Positions 49,557 through 60,631 of a stretch of DNA of 64,000 bases are shown here, one piece after another. The notes under the pieces were generated by a model. The model did not search any database, was not told the origin of the DNA, and worked only from the letters and a program-made list of their open reading frames with translations. Source of the stretch: Notolepis coatsorum (lineage: Eukaryota > Chordata > Actinopteri > Aulopiformes > Paralepididae); assembly GCA_963971535.1 (NCBI GenBank), contig OZ020590.1, forward strand, positions 154,356,177 through 154,420,176. Reading direction: 5' to 3'. How positions within the stretch are numbered: position 1 is the first letter of the stretch; each line of letters starts with the position of its first letter. A program made the position numbers and the translations under genes.

Positions 49557-50667
49557 GTACGACCCCACCAAGTCTACGACCCCAGCCAGCACAGACGGTG
49601 TATGTTGAGTTTGCCTTTTTTTTTCTTGTTCCCTCTAGCTCCCCTGTTAGCCCTGTTAGCTTCCCTGTTAGCCCAGTTTAGCTTCCCTGTTAGTCCTGTT
49701 TAGCTCCCTTGTTAGCCTGTTACTCCCCTGTTTAGCTTGTTAGTCTCCCCGGTTAGCTCCCCTGTTTGCTTCCCGTTTTGCCCTGTTTGACCCCCCTGTA
49801 GCTAGCCATGCCCTGGCAGCTAACCCAGTCCCTCAGCAGAGCCCCTGTCTGCTAGCTTAGCCCCGGCTGCTAGCACAGCCTCTATGTTTGTGCAGCCCTT
49901 GCTGCTGGCATGGGCCCTGTAGCTAGCCATGCCCTGGCGGCTAACCCAGTTTCCCTCTGCATGGCCCCGGTCTGCTAGCTTAGCCCCGGCTGCTAGCACA
50001 GCCTCTATGTTTGTGCAGCCCTTGCTGCTGGCATGGGCCCTGTAGCTAGCCATGCCCTGGCGGCTAACCCAGTTTCCCTCTGCATGGCCCCGGTCTGCTA
50101 GCTTGGCCCCGGCTGTTAGCACAGCCTCTATGTTGATGTAGCAGTACAGCTAGCATAGGCCCTGTAGCTATCAGTGCCCTGGCAGCTACCCTTTCCCTCT
50201 GCTAGCCTGGCTCCGGCAGCTTGCGCAGCCTCTATGTTGATGTAGCAGTACAGCTAGCATAGGCCCTGTAGCTATCAGTGCCCTGGCAGCTAACCTTCCC
50301 TCTGCTAGCCCTTTCCCGGTGCTTCCATGGTTACCCCTTAGCTACCCTGCTTGCCCCTCAGTTCCTCTAGACCAGTTGCTCTAGACCAGTTCTCTAGACC
50401 CAGTTCCTCTAGACCAGTTCCTCTAGACCAGTTCTCTAGACCAGTTCTCTTGCCCAGTTCGCTAGACTAGTTCTCTAGACCCAGTTCCTCTAGACCAGTT
50501 GCCCCTCTGCTACCCTAGTTACCCCTCGGCGACCCTGTTTCTTTTGCTAGCCCCACTCTTGTGGTGGCTTCCCCTGCTGGCTTGGCCAGTACCTCTTGTT
50601 TTGCCCCCTGCCACTCTGTCTGTATTTGTTTTGGGTCGCCGGGTGGCTCCCGTTGAGGGGGGGGTAC
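49557..50667 (+). other. Non-coding interior of the LTR element
   Basis: Begins gtacgaccccaccaagtc. It contains a 123-bp tandem repeat (about 49800-50290, several degenerate units with ccctgtagctagccatgccc) and a short tandem run of ctctagaccagtt (about 50365-50500). It ends in the polypurine run. No protein domain is seen. Confidence 0.85.
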
Positions 50668-53358
50668 TGTGAGGTTTTGCCCGCTGCTCACCACCTTTTC
50701 TCTGTTTCTTTAAAGCCTACTGTTAGAAATTCCCTTCTCACTCACTCTCTCTAGCCCCCACCCTCTCGTTCTTTACTCTCGTTTACTCTCAGTGGCCACA
50801 CCTGGACTATTATCAATTACCTCTCGCACCTGTGGTGGCAGGCTAATTAGTTCCCCTGTGGGCTTTAAATACCAGGGCTCTTCCCCTCGTTTCGGCGTGG
50901 GGTCGTGTTGTATTCATGCTGAGTCATATTCTCTAACATCTAGACTCTTTCGGGAGATCCTCTGGTCTACCAATGCTGTAAGATGGATCTCTCCAGCCTT
51001 GAGATGTTTGCTCCAGCCTTCGTCTGCTGTCGCCGTAGCCTGTGGAGGAGACTGTTCTGCGCTCCCTGTAACTTCCACGGGAGGCACCCCAGCGCTCCAC
51101 TGCAGACCCCAGCGCAGCTGTTCGTCCTGACGCACATCTAGACCAACGCGCATCTCCCGGACCCTCGGGCTTGGCACGCTCTTCAGTCACCAGCGCGCAA
51201 CGCGCATCTTCAAGGGCTTGGCCACCTGTCGCCGTTTGCCTGGAGGGAGACATTGTACTGCGCTCTCTAATTCTCTACGGGAGGTATTCCAGTGTTCCAC
51301 TCCAGACCAGCGCGCCAGATGCGCTCAAGCCTTCGCCACCTGCCGCCGTTTGCCTGGAGGGAGACACTGTACTGCGCTCTCTAATCCTCTACGGGAGGTA
51401 TTCCAGTGTTCCACTTCAGACCTTCGAGCTTGGCACGCTCCTCCGTACCAGCGCACTGACGCGCATCTTCCAGACCTTCGAGCTTGGCACGCTCCTCCGT
51501 ACCAGCGCACTGACGCGCATCTTCCAGACCTTCGAGCTTGGCACGCTCCTCCGTACCAGCGCACAGATGCGCATCTTCCAGACCTTCGAGCTTGGCACGC
51601 TCTCCAGACTTCAGCGCGCCGACGCGCATCTTCCAGACCTTCGTGCTTGGCACACTCCTCCTCGCAGACGCACCCCGAGGCGTCTCTTTGTTCCGACGCG
51701 CACACCAAGGTGTGGCGCGCACTCTGTTCCTCGGCTCCGACAGCGGCTACCCGGTGGACGACACCCTCGCCACCGCCACTGTTCCGACGCGCACACCAAG
51801 GTGTGGCGCGCACTCTGTTCCTCGGCTCCGACAGCGGCTACCCGGTGGACGACACCCTCGCCACCGCCACTGTTCCGACGCGCACACCAAGGTGTGGCGC
51901 GCACTCTGTTCCTCGGCTCCGACAGCGGCTACCCGGTGGACGACATCCTCGCCACCGCCACTGTTCCAGCACTCTGTTCCTCGGCTCCGACAGCGGCTAC
52001 CCGGTGGACGACATCCTCGCCACCGCCACTGTTCCAGCACTCTGTTCCTCGGCTCCGACAGTCGGCTACCCGGTGGACGACACCCTCGCCACCGCCACTG
52101 TTCCAGCACTCGGTCCCTCGGCTCGGACAGCCAGCCACCCGGTGGCGATGCCCCCGTTCCCGCTGCTGTCCCTGTACCATTACGCATACGCCTGGGTGAG
52201 TTTTGATTGTGATGTCACTCACCCAGCGTAGTGCCCTTGCCCCCGTTCCCGCTGCTGTCCCTGTACCTTTACGCATACGCCTGGGTGAGTTTTGATTGTG
52301 ATGTCACTCACTCAGCGTAGTGCCCTTGCCCCCGTTCCCGCTGCTGTCCCTGTACCTTTACGCATACGCCTGGGTGAGTTTTGATTGTGATGTCACTCAC
52401 TCAGCGTAGTGCCCTTGCCCCCGTTCCCGCTGCTGTCCCTGTACCTTTACGCATACGCCTGGGTGAGTTTTGATTGTGATGTCACTCACTCAGCGTAGTG
52501 CCCTTGCCCCCGTTCCCGCTGCTGTCCCTGTACCTTTACGCATACGCCTGGGTGAGTTTTGATTGTGATGTCACTCACTCAGCGTAATGCCCCTTGCCCC
52601 CTTCCCGCTGCGTTTCCTGTACCATTACGCATACGCCTGGGTGAGTTTTGATTGTGATGCCACTCACCCAGCGTATTGCCTCCTTTAGTTCTCACTTAGT
52701 TCTTAGTTTGGACATTTCATCTCCCACTCTGTTTTGTTCTCTCGTGGATATTATTTTGGACATTTCATCTCCCACTGTGTGTTTGTTCACACGAAGATAG
52801 TATTTACTTTGTTACTTTGTTATTTGGACTGTTCTGCATCTGCTCTGTTTGTTCCCTTTGACTATTAACCCTCTCCTCTGTTCTGCAGAGCGGCCCAGAT
52901 GTTTTTCCCACCAGTCCCCAGTTCCTCCCTGTCCCCAGCCCGCCTCCGCGGTTCTCTGTCCCCAGTTCCTCCCTGTTTCCCCAGCCCGCCTCCGCGGGCC
53001 TCAGTCCCCTCTGTCCCAAGTTCTCCCCTTCTAGTTCCACCTAGTCCCTAGTCCTCTATCCCTAGTTCTCCTAGTCCCTAGTCCTCTTTCCCTAGTTCTC
53101 CTAGTCTCTAGTTCCTCTGTCCCAAGGCGTTCCCTTAACCTTCCCTTAGGCGTTCCCTTACTTTTCCATAGTGTTCCCTTTTCCTGCCCGCCTCTTAAAG
53201 GCACTTTACCTTCCCCTCTTGTGTTTTTCCAGTGTTTTGTGTTTTCTCCCTTAAAGGGACAGTGCCCTTTTTCCCTGTTCTAAATAAATATCTGTTTCTT
53301 GGCAAACCATCATACCTGTCTTGTGTTGTGCGATTGGGGTCGGTTACAAACCATAACA
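50668..53358 (+). repeat. 3' LTR, 2691 bp
   Basis: Near-identical to the 5' LTR. It is 178 bp shorter, exactly two 89-bp units fewer in the third tandem array (about 52140-52670). Confidence 0.9.
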
Positions 53359-53363
53359 CGTTA

Positions 53364-53550
53364 GTTCTCCAGCTAGTGTTGAAAAAGACTATTTTTGTAA
53401 TTTTACTTTTTTCTTCTGTCAAATGTTTGTCAGGGTGATTGACAGGACATGGTCACCTCTCCGGCTCCTCGTTAGAGGAAGTGAGCTCAGCTGTGTTGGG
53501 TGGGGTGGGGGGAACCTTGTTACTCAAGAGTTCAGTTCACCGTCTCCATT
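53364..53550. other. Intergenic, nothing recognised
   Basis: No supported gene or element. Confidence 0.4.
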
Positions 53551-53885
53551 AGTGGTGGGCGGAGCACTCTAAAATATCGATGTATCGGTATTGATCAATA
53601 CTTGCGTGATAAGATAGATGCTTCAAGTTTCAGTTTCTATTCTCTACGTTCAGCACACGACTCCGGTTACATCACAGTGGTCGTGCATCGTGCAGACAGC
53701 CAATCACCGCTCACTTTGCTCATGCTCCCTCCTCCCTCCTCCCTCCTCCCTCCCCCTCATCCCCTGCTACTGTGAGTGTTGCCGGTGTTCATGCAGTCGC
53801 TCACTGCCTGGATGATGGCAGAGAAGAAGAGGAGCGCTGATTGTTGTTTTACAATACTGCAGTTCACTTCATAAATGATGACTCA

Positions 53886-54370
53886 TGGTGCAGCTGGGTG
53901 GCGCAGCGGACATTGCGCTCATCACCAACGCAAGAGACACTGGTCTCGAATACGTCTGTCAGCGTTGTCTCCGGCTTGGGCCGGCCGTCATACTGACTCA
54001 ATTGGCAGAGTTTTAGCGGGAGGGGAATCAAAGGGTGGTAGTCTGGTCGTTGTAAACAGCGACTCCTACAGGTCGGTCAGGGCGCCTGCACAGCAAGGAC
54101 AGGAAAATGGCGGGGGCAGTGTGAGCCTCCTACACGTTACTCCTCGCCAAATGAGAGTCCGCGCTGGCAGGTGAAAAGAAGTGACTGGCTGCCTCCACAT
54201 GTATAGGCGGGGACATGTGATGGGCTTCTATCCTTCCTACGACCGGACAGTGGGGGCACATGCGAGCAACGATCAGGACAGGGGAGGGAGAATTGGCACG
54301 AGAGGAAATTGGGGTGTGAGAAAAATCACAGAAAAAAGGGGGAGAAAAAGTAGAAAAAATAAATAAAAAT
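53886..54370 (+). mobile_element. tRNA-derived SINE family B, copy 2
   Basis: Head gctgggtggcgcagcgga, then gcgactcctacaggtcggtc, ggcgcctgcacagca and atgagagtccgcgctggc. The tail is gaaaaagtagaaaaaataaa. A likely imperfect target duplication is atgatgactcat on the left and attataactcat on the right. Sequence between gctggcag and the tail is extra relative to copy 3. Confidence 0.85.
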
Positions 54371-54458
54371 TATAACTCATTGCTCTCCCTTACACGGAGG
54401 TAGATGAGCTGCATTTCTCAGTAAAAAGTATTGGTATCGGCAATACTGGCCCTGTATT

Positions 54459-54706
54459 TGGTAAATGGTGCCTTTATATAGAGCTTTACAATTTCATTCC
54501 TCACATTCACCCATTCACTCACACATTCACTCACACACCGACGGCAGAGGTGACAATGCAAGGTGCCAACCTGCACATCGAGAGCAATTAGGGGTTAAGT
54601 GTCTTGCTCAAGGACACTTCGACTCGCTGCCCGGAAGGAGTGGGAATCGAACCGGGAACCTTCTGATTACCAGACGATGGTCTACCTTCTGAGCCACTGT
54701 CGCCCC
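54459..54706 (-). mobile_element. tRNA-SINE family A, copy 3 (near full length)
   Basis: On the minus strand it starts GGGGCGACAGTGGCTCAGAA (A box region), has ggttcccggttcgattccca (B box) and aaggacacttaac-type sequence, and ends tttatataaagg then caccatttacc. It is the most complete family A copy in the window. Confidence 0.88.
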
Positions 54707-54754
54707 TACTTGGTATCAGATTGGTACTAATTTTTGCAGTATCGCCCACCCCTA

Positions 54755-55255
54755 AACTCTATACTCTTCTACATCTTCACCCATCCTCTGGTTACCCCCC
54801 ATCCCCATGAATTATTCTACAAAGTTCTGAGATTACTTTCATTGTAGTTTCACTTTGTTTCAGTTTGCCCATTAAGCGAGGCGGTTCTAGTGGGCATCTG
54901 TGGTGGGTGTATTTTATGTTTGTTGGCTCCCCGAGTGCCTTTCACTGTGAGACTGAAAGCGTTCTGCTCTCAGCTTGGCCCTTGAGATTTGAATTTGTGT
55001 TCCCAGTGGCATCTTTTTGTTAAGCTCCCGCAAAAAGAGACTCTAGCTTTATTTATTCTTGTTATGGAAGAGAATACAAGCGACAGTCGATGTAACTCAG
55101 TTGGGATTCAGTACGTTTTGCATATAGTATGTTCAAGCCGTCACACATGGCAGGTCGATATGTTCTCGTATGTGCTTAAGCCGTAGCCATATGTTCCGAA
55201 AATTGGCCAAAAAATACATACCTAAGTAAATGAAAGATTGCTCCACTTCTACAAG
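54755..55255. other. Intergenic, possible conserved non-coding sequence
   Basis: No gene. Positions 54835-55060 are repeat-free and non-low-complexity. Conservation is untested. Confidence 0.25.
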
Positions 55256-55261
55256 GTTAAT

Positions 55262-55362
55262 TTGCATGTTCTTGGTATCTAGGGACATCTATGGATCTCG
55301 GGGAATGTATTCTCAGTGTCAGAGATATTGTGTCTGTTACTAGGCTTGAGTAAATTGTAATG
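55262..55362 (+). repeat. Short interspersed repeat shared with 2.95 kb
   Basis: See 2950-3065. About 100 bp with high similarity in the same orientation. Confidence 0.8.
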
Positions 55363-55639
55363 AACCAAAGAAGAATATACTGTAGTCACTGGCAGTGATC
55401 CATCAGTAGCAGACGTTTCCAGACAAAACACAACATTTAATTTGAGTGGGTGGTGATTTCTGCCGCCAGCTGTTTTTCTAAAACATAATTGGTGTTCCTG
55501 AATGTGAATCAGGATTCATAAATATTAATGACTACTGCTGGTGTGCAACATCGGCCGGTAAGTCTGTATGATGGTTAATTAAATAGACCTTTTTTACACA
55601 GTGGCCATTTTGACGTGTCGATGTGCAAGCAAGGTAAAC

Positions 55640-55830
55640 ATTTACATTTAGCTTACGCTTTTATCCAAAGTGACTTACAAGTTGTGTAGGAAGTCAGCAG
55701 GAAGGGTACAACTCTGGCAGAGCAAGAGTAAGTGACATTTGTCAAACAGTGTTGAACTTGAATGCTACAGACTTGAGTGCATAGTAGTGTAGACATATTA
55801 ACATAGTAGGTAGTAATATAGGCAATGTAG
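55640..55830 (+). repeat. Interspersed repeat, copy 2
   Basis: Begins acatttacatttagcttacg, then cttttatccaaagtgactta, gtcagcaggaagggtacaac and gagtgcatagtagt. It is the plus-strand counterpart of 2066-2254. Confidence 0.75.
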
Positions 55831-55839
55831 ATTATGCAA

Positions 55840-56380
55840 AGTGCATAATAGTCAGTACTTAATCGTACTTAAAAATAAAATGTTTAAATTTTTTTTGATA
55901 TTGATGCACACAGGTGTATCTAATAATGAGAAGGGTTCGGTTACATGTTGACTGGGACCAAACCGCTGCCTCCGCCACTCACTCCACTGATCTCTGGTCA
56001 GGCATTATGACATGAAATGGTGATTTCTCTATTGAAAAGAAAATCGTACCTCAGATGAAGAACCATATAAGTCCAAACTTGAACACGCTAAACCGGTTCA
56101 GATGAGGAGGACTGGTGCTACTTAGATAAGAACCATATAGTCATCAAAAAGGAAGGTACTGGACACGGGTCATCTTTAGAAACATATTTAATAGGGTGCA
56201 AAAAAAGAAAATCACTAACGTGGCGTTAGAAACAGATCTTTTAAACCCTTCCCACGATTGGAAGCCTGTTGCTTATTGGCTAAAGACAGGGAGGGTCTGT
56301 ATAAGTAATTCATAAATTACCTCATTCATAAATAGAGATCAGTAACATGTCATCTGAATCAATAAAAGACAGTAGATTAA
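55840..56380. other. Intergenic, nothing recognised
   Basis: No supported gene or element. Confidence 0.5.
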
Positions 56381-56924
56381 CTATGGGGTCGACAGTGGCT
56401 CAGCAGGTAGAGCAGTCACCTGGTAATCCGGAGGTTCCCGGTTCAATTCCAGCTCCTCCCGGGCAGGGATGTGCACAGGACTTTAGAGGCGCGTGCTCAA
56501 AGGCTGAAAAGGGCACTATACCTGTGTGTGTTTTAACCGAGCGTGTGTAGCGCGCGCAACCCTTTTTATGCTTTTTGGGGGGTTTTGCTGATCAAATATT
56601 GAATATTGAACTATAATAATCAGTGCAGGAGCTCACTTATCCTTGAAAGACACTTTTATCACTGACTTAAAAGGCCCATACATCTCCATAAATGTTCAGG
56701 GGGGAGGGAATAAGTGCTTACCCTACAGACCCCAAGAAGTGCTGTATATTCTCTATTGTTTTATATAAATGCATTTTTTTATTCCAATCCCGATTTGTAT
56801 TTGAGATTTCCAAATCCCATCGGACTTGACTTCTTCGTGTCCCTCAGTGAGTGTAATACCAGCATTCAACTGTATGCGCCACAGCGGTTTCTATCATCAT
56901 CATCATCATCACCACCCACGCTAT

Positions 56925-57811
56925 CAGGGCTTGACATTAACTTTTTGGCTCACTAGCCACTGTGGCTAGTGGTTTTCCAAAGTCACTAGCCACTCAGCAT
57001 TTTCACCAGCCAAAAATCACCACACTAAATAATTTTTTCATCAATACGTTCCCATTTTATAGCGTGATGAATATGAGCGTTATATGGGATTGGTCTGGTA
57101 TAATTCCTGCAAAACGAGTTACAGGGCGCGAAGCTAATAACGTTAAATCGATTGCCGTTTCGGCCATACACAAGCTAGAGTTAAAAATCTAAATGCATAT
57201 GATCGGTATCATGTTCCACCATGAATGCATGAAAGGGGGGGGGGGGGGGCGGGGGACGTTGTTTCTGATTATTGATTACCAATAACGGCATTCGTTATTG
57301 TAGCATCATACACTGATCGGCTGGTTGGCTATGCTAACAAGGTCTGATCAGCAGGAAATCTACGTGAAATTGTTCTTACCTGTGGCCGGTTGGATCCCAA
57401 AAAGGATTTCCCAGTTATTGATCGCCATCTGGTAGATCGATATGTCCATTGGCTGATGCTATATTCCTTTACTGCATACTGAATTCGGCGTCGCAAAAGG
57501 TATTCCATGCGATCTGATGAAGGCATAGCTTCAGGCTAACAGAAAAAGTAGGCCTGAATGAAAAAAAATTTCATCCGGTCTGAAAACAAGGAGTACTCCA
57601 TTCTCGAGACAGCACCACTACCAGGATCTGGCCGGTAATGCACTTTTCCGAATTGTTGTGGGAGTTGTAGTATCACTTGGATTGACTTAATTATTGCCGA
57701 TGCCTTTTGTAGACTACAATGGTTTTTTTTCATAGTGGCGGGTAGAATGACGGAGTTACTGCCGAATTCTACCCGCATTTGGCGGGTGGCGGGTGTTAAT
57801 GTCAAGCCCTG
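56925..57811. mobile_element. Second hAT element nested in the first
   Basis: A perfect 8-bp target duplication cacgctat lies at 56917-56924 and 57812-57819. The TIR CAGGGCTTGACATTAAC is perfect over 17 bp. It is 887 bp and carries, on the minus strand, a segment homologous to 39085-39715. Confidence 0.92.
57329..57526 (-). other. Exon-like reading frame carried by the nested hAT
   Basis: On the minus strand from 57526 the frame begins MPSSDRMEYLLRRRIQYAVK and continues EYSISQWTYRSTRWRSITGK to NRPQ, where CCACAG|GTAAGA forms a good splice-donor match (about 57382). The 39-kb copy preserves the QWTYRSTRW block and a gtaaga site. It could be part of a captured host exon or part of the transposon's own gene. 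No family is recognised and no second exon is seen. Confidence 0.4.
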
Positions 57812-58280
57812 CACGCTATGCATAAAATATATAGGTCCGCGGAGAGGCACGCTGAGGAGGCCGTGCAAACTGCAATGGAATACGGGGCATCTCTCTCTCT
57901 TTACCTAATATTTTTATTCTATCCTGACATTTTTCAGTTGGAAGGGCAGTCTATATGCGTAACGGTAAAAATATATATATTATTATTATAATTTTTTTTT
58001 TAAAGGGCGCTTTTTTATGAGGCTCAAAAGGGCAGGTGCTCAAGCACCCCTTGGGCTCTATGTGTGCACGTGGCTGCTTCCGGGCAGCGCGTCGTGGTGT
58101 CCTTGAGGCTCGAGCAAGACACTTAACCCTTAATTGCTCCCGATGAGCAGGTTGTCACCTTGCGTGGTTGTTTCCGCCATCGGTGTGTGAATGTGTGAGT
58201 GAATGGGTCAAATGTGAGCAACAAATTGTAAAGTGCTTTGGATAAAATCACTATACAAATGCAGCCATTTACCATTTATG

Positions 58281-58552
58281 TATGTTAAAAACACAAATGA
58301 ATCTACATAGATAATGGATTAACTTAGACAATTGAAGGAGTAATTATCATTTAACTCAAAGGGCTCCACTGGGTTTCAATCAGAAGACGTCACTTCTGAG
58401 TGAACAACCAGCACCCCTGGCGGAGGAGGGGAATCACAATCTGAGGGGTGGAGGAGGGGAATCACAATCTGAGGGGTGGGACACAAAGAGATCAGTAAAT
58501 GTACTTTGTATATTAAAACCATGAGCTATGGAGAGAATTTGTAGATTAGATT
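58281..58552. other. Intergenic with a duplicated 30-bp phrase
   Basis: gaggaggggaatcacaatct followed by gaggggtg occurs twice at about 58424-58483. Nothing else. Confidence 0.6.
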
Positions 58553-58567
58553 AAAATGTATTGTCAT

Positions 58568-58913
58568 GGTGCGGCCGGGTAGCACAGCAGACTAAGCGTC
58601 TGTCTACCACCGCAGAGCCAGCGGGATCGAATCCGGCTGTGGTGCCTCCGGCTTGGCCGACCGTCCATACTAACACAATTGGCAGTGTTAGCGGGTGGGA
58701 AGCCGGCGTGGGTGGGTCCTGGTCGTTGTAAAAAGCGACTCCTACAGTTCGGTCGGGGCGCCTGCATAGCGAGGGGAGGATCTAAGAGAGGTAGTGTGAT
58801 CCTTCCACACGTTACACTCTCCGAATGAGAGTCCACGCTGGCATAACGACTAACATTGGGAGGGGAGAAAAACGGAAAAAGAAGGGGGGAAAAGATAATA
58901 ATAATAAAAAATA
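58568..58913 (+). mobile_element. tRNA-derived SINE family B, copy 3
   Basis: Flanked by a perfect 15-bp target duplication aaaatgtattgtcat (58553-58567 and 58914-58928). Head gtgcggccgggtagcacagc, B-box-like cgggatcgaatccg, body caattggcagtgttagcggg and gcgactcctacagttcggtc, tail with ataataataaaaa. It is 346 bp. Confidence 0.92.
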
Positions 58914-58928
58914 AAAATGTATTGTCAT

Positions 58929-59248
58929 TATCAGTGAAGTAGATTTTCAATACACAAGACGTTTCTGTTGTCCAAAAGATGTTAGTTATAAAAGTCTGGA
59001 ACAAGGAAAATGGACGAGAGCTCTCCTTCTGATGTTTATTCAGGTGAAAATGGCTAAATTACATGACAGGTCCTCATCTCCGACAGACAGCCCACGTACT
59101 GTCCCCTTCTGTTCCAAACAAGTAGCTTAAATCCTTCCTACAATACACATGTGGGTCTAGTCCTCCTGCCCACTGCCCTCGATAGCTGGTTTTGTGTGTG
59201 TGTCTAGAAAGTGGGGTTGTGTGGGTGGGTGTCACCTCATATGTAATA

Positions 59249-59250
<2 letters not shown>
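58929..59250. other. Intergenic, nothing recognised
   Basis: No supported gene or element. Confidence 0.5.

Positions 59251-59343
<93 letters not shown>
59251..59343. repeat. (TG)n microsatellite
   Basis: About 46 uninterrupted dinucleotide copies. Confidence 0.98.
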
Positions 59344-59345
<2 letters not shown>

Positions 59346-60631
59346 CTATGAGCTGAGCTAATCATATGAACTTAAGACCAATTTGTTCCTGTCTCCCTAA
59401 CAAACTGGTTTAGACCCTATGTGTATATGTACTGTTGGATGTGTGAGCTCCTGTTCACATGGTACAGTAATGTTATTGATGATTTCGTCAGTTGGCCGAC
59501 CCACATTGAATTAGTATCTTTCTGATGTTTTCTAGGCCTCCCAGACGTCTCAAATACACATTGTCAATTTGATCTGTTAGCTAGTTCTAACTAGTTCTTA
59601 ACCAACGGCCATATTAATCTTAAATGATACGTCAACAGCACAAGTACAGTACAACGATTTACCAGTAAAGTGCAATAGTAATATACAATGTACAGGTGAT
59701 TAAATGGGTATAAAATATATAAAGTTGTAATGATGTACGATGATGCAGGTATAAAGATGGTAGTAAGTCATACTGGCCAGCAGCATAACTAGTAAGAGTA
59801 GGTAAGGGATATGTATAGATGTTATGGTTGCAAATTGTAATCACGTTCCTCAATCGATCATTGATGACGTTAACAATCAATGAATCGATTAATTGTACTA
59901 AAACTACTAAATGTAGTAGTTGTACCAAACAATAACAAATAAATGTCTTTCCTCAATCAAAAGGTTAATTTCCACAGCAGCGACATATTACATTCTCACA
60001 ACATTTCATAGCATAATATGAAACATATAGAAACATAGAGGCCTAGACATATTTAAAACACATTTGTGGCGACTTTAAGTGGGCGAGCTGAAGTGGCTAC
60101 AACAACAAAAAATTAAACGTTGCCACTCGCCACTTAAAAAAACAAAAGCATGTATTTAACAAACTCAAACATGTTCCAAACACTGTTTGATATTAACTTA
60201 ATAAATAGTAACTTAAAAAATAATACAATTAGTATAGTATAGAAGTATAATATAGAATAATACATTATATAAATATATAGATAAATGTGTGTGTGTGTAT
60301 AAATGAATGCACCTAAATATGCAATTGAACTGATAGATACACAAAATGTATTTATTTATGTTAATTTAATTGTGTTGATGTTTCCATTTCTGCAAAAGAA
60401 GTATGCAAATAAAAAAATGTTGGTAAACATTGCACTTGTATTTTGTATTTGTATTTATTGGTTTAAAATACAGAGACAGTGCATATTAAGGAACATTTGA
60501 CTGTAAATATGCCAATTTAGCCAGGTTGGCTAATTTTCAACTGTAGTCTCTGGGGCAGGTGACATGAGCACTACAATAATTAAGACATACGGTAGTTAAT
60601 TATCTTAGTCTATCATAGTACACACTTGCGC
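59344..60631. other. AT-rich intergenic, no gene
   Basis: Very AT-rich sequence with an imperfect inverted repeat near 60073-60140 (tttaagtgggcgag and gccactcgccacttaaa). No gene recognised. Confidence 0.5.

Larger units (their letters stand above)
46688..53358 (+). mobile_element. Young non-autonomous Gypsy-type LTR retrotransposon
   Basis: Two long direct repeats (46688-49556 and 50668-53358) each start TGTGAGG and end TAACA. They flank a 1111-bp interior. The 5-bp target duplication cgtta lies at 46683-46687 and 53359-53363. A purine-rich run ending gaggggggggtac precedes the 3' LTR, as in fish Gypsy (Ty3-like) elements. No gag or pol coding region is present, so movement would depend on a relative. 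The LTRs agree to within a few substitutions over 2.7 kb, pointing to a very recent insertion. As a non-autonomous element it looks structurally whole. Assignment to Gypsy rests on the PPT/LTR junction style and the LTR promoter layout, and is an inference. Confidence 0.88.
53551..54753 (+). mobile_element. hAT relic carrying two SINEs
   Basis: Left end TTAGTGGTGGGCGGAGC and right end, inverted, TTAGGGGTGGGCGATACTGC are related. The interior after the left end (atcgatgtatcggtattgat) fits a widespread fish hAT type. At 53812 a short frame reads MMAEKKRSADCCF, resembling the N-terminus of hAT transposases, and then decays. SINEs of families B and A are inserted at 53886 and 54459. No convincing TSD. 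An old, dead copy. Confidence 0.55.
56464..58076. mobile_element. hAT element inserted in the SINE
   Basis: Flanked by ctcccggg (56456-56463) and cttccggg (58077-58084), a 7/8 target duplication. The ends are CAGGGATGTGCACA and, inverted, CAGCCACGTGCACA. Subterminal phrases also pair (gcgtgctcaaaggctgaaaa with, inverted, ggtgcttgagcacctgccct). It is 1613 bp including a nested 887-bp element. No transposase frame. Confidence 0.8.
56385..58280 (+). mobile_element. tRNA-SINE family A, copy 4, split by a hAT insertion
   Basis: The head is at 56385-56463: ggggtcgacagtggctcagc, then the B-box-like ggttcccggttcaattcc. The rest resumes at about 58085 (gagcaagacacttaaccctt, then ccgatgagcaggttgtcacc) and ends at the catttaccattt tail near 58280. 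The gap is exactly a hAT element flanked by an 8-bp TSD. Confidence 0.88.

Noticed and set aside
46688-53358. Simple tandem segmental duplication of about 2.7 kb
   Set aside because: TG...CA-type ends, a polypurine run before the second copy, an internal AATAAA and a 5-bp TSD outside the pair identify LTRs.
56385-56463. Stand-alone tRNA gene
   Set aside because: It has A- and B-box-like motifs but continues into SINE body sequence on the far side of the hAT insertion. No cloverleaf fold is complete.
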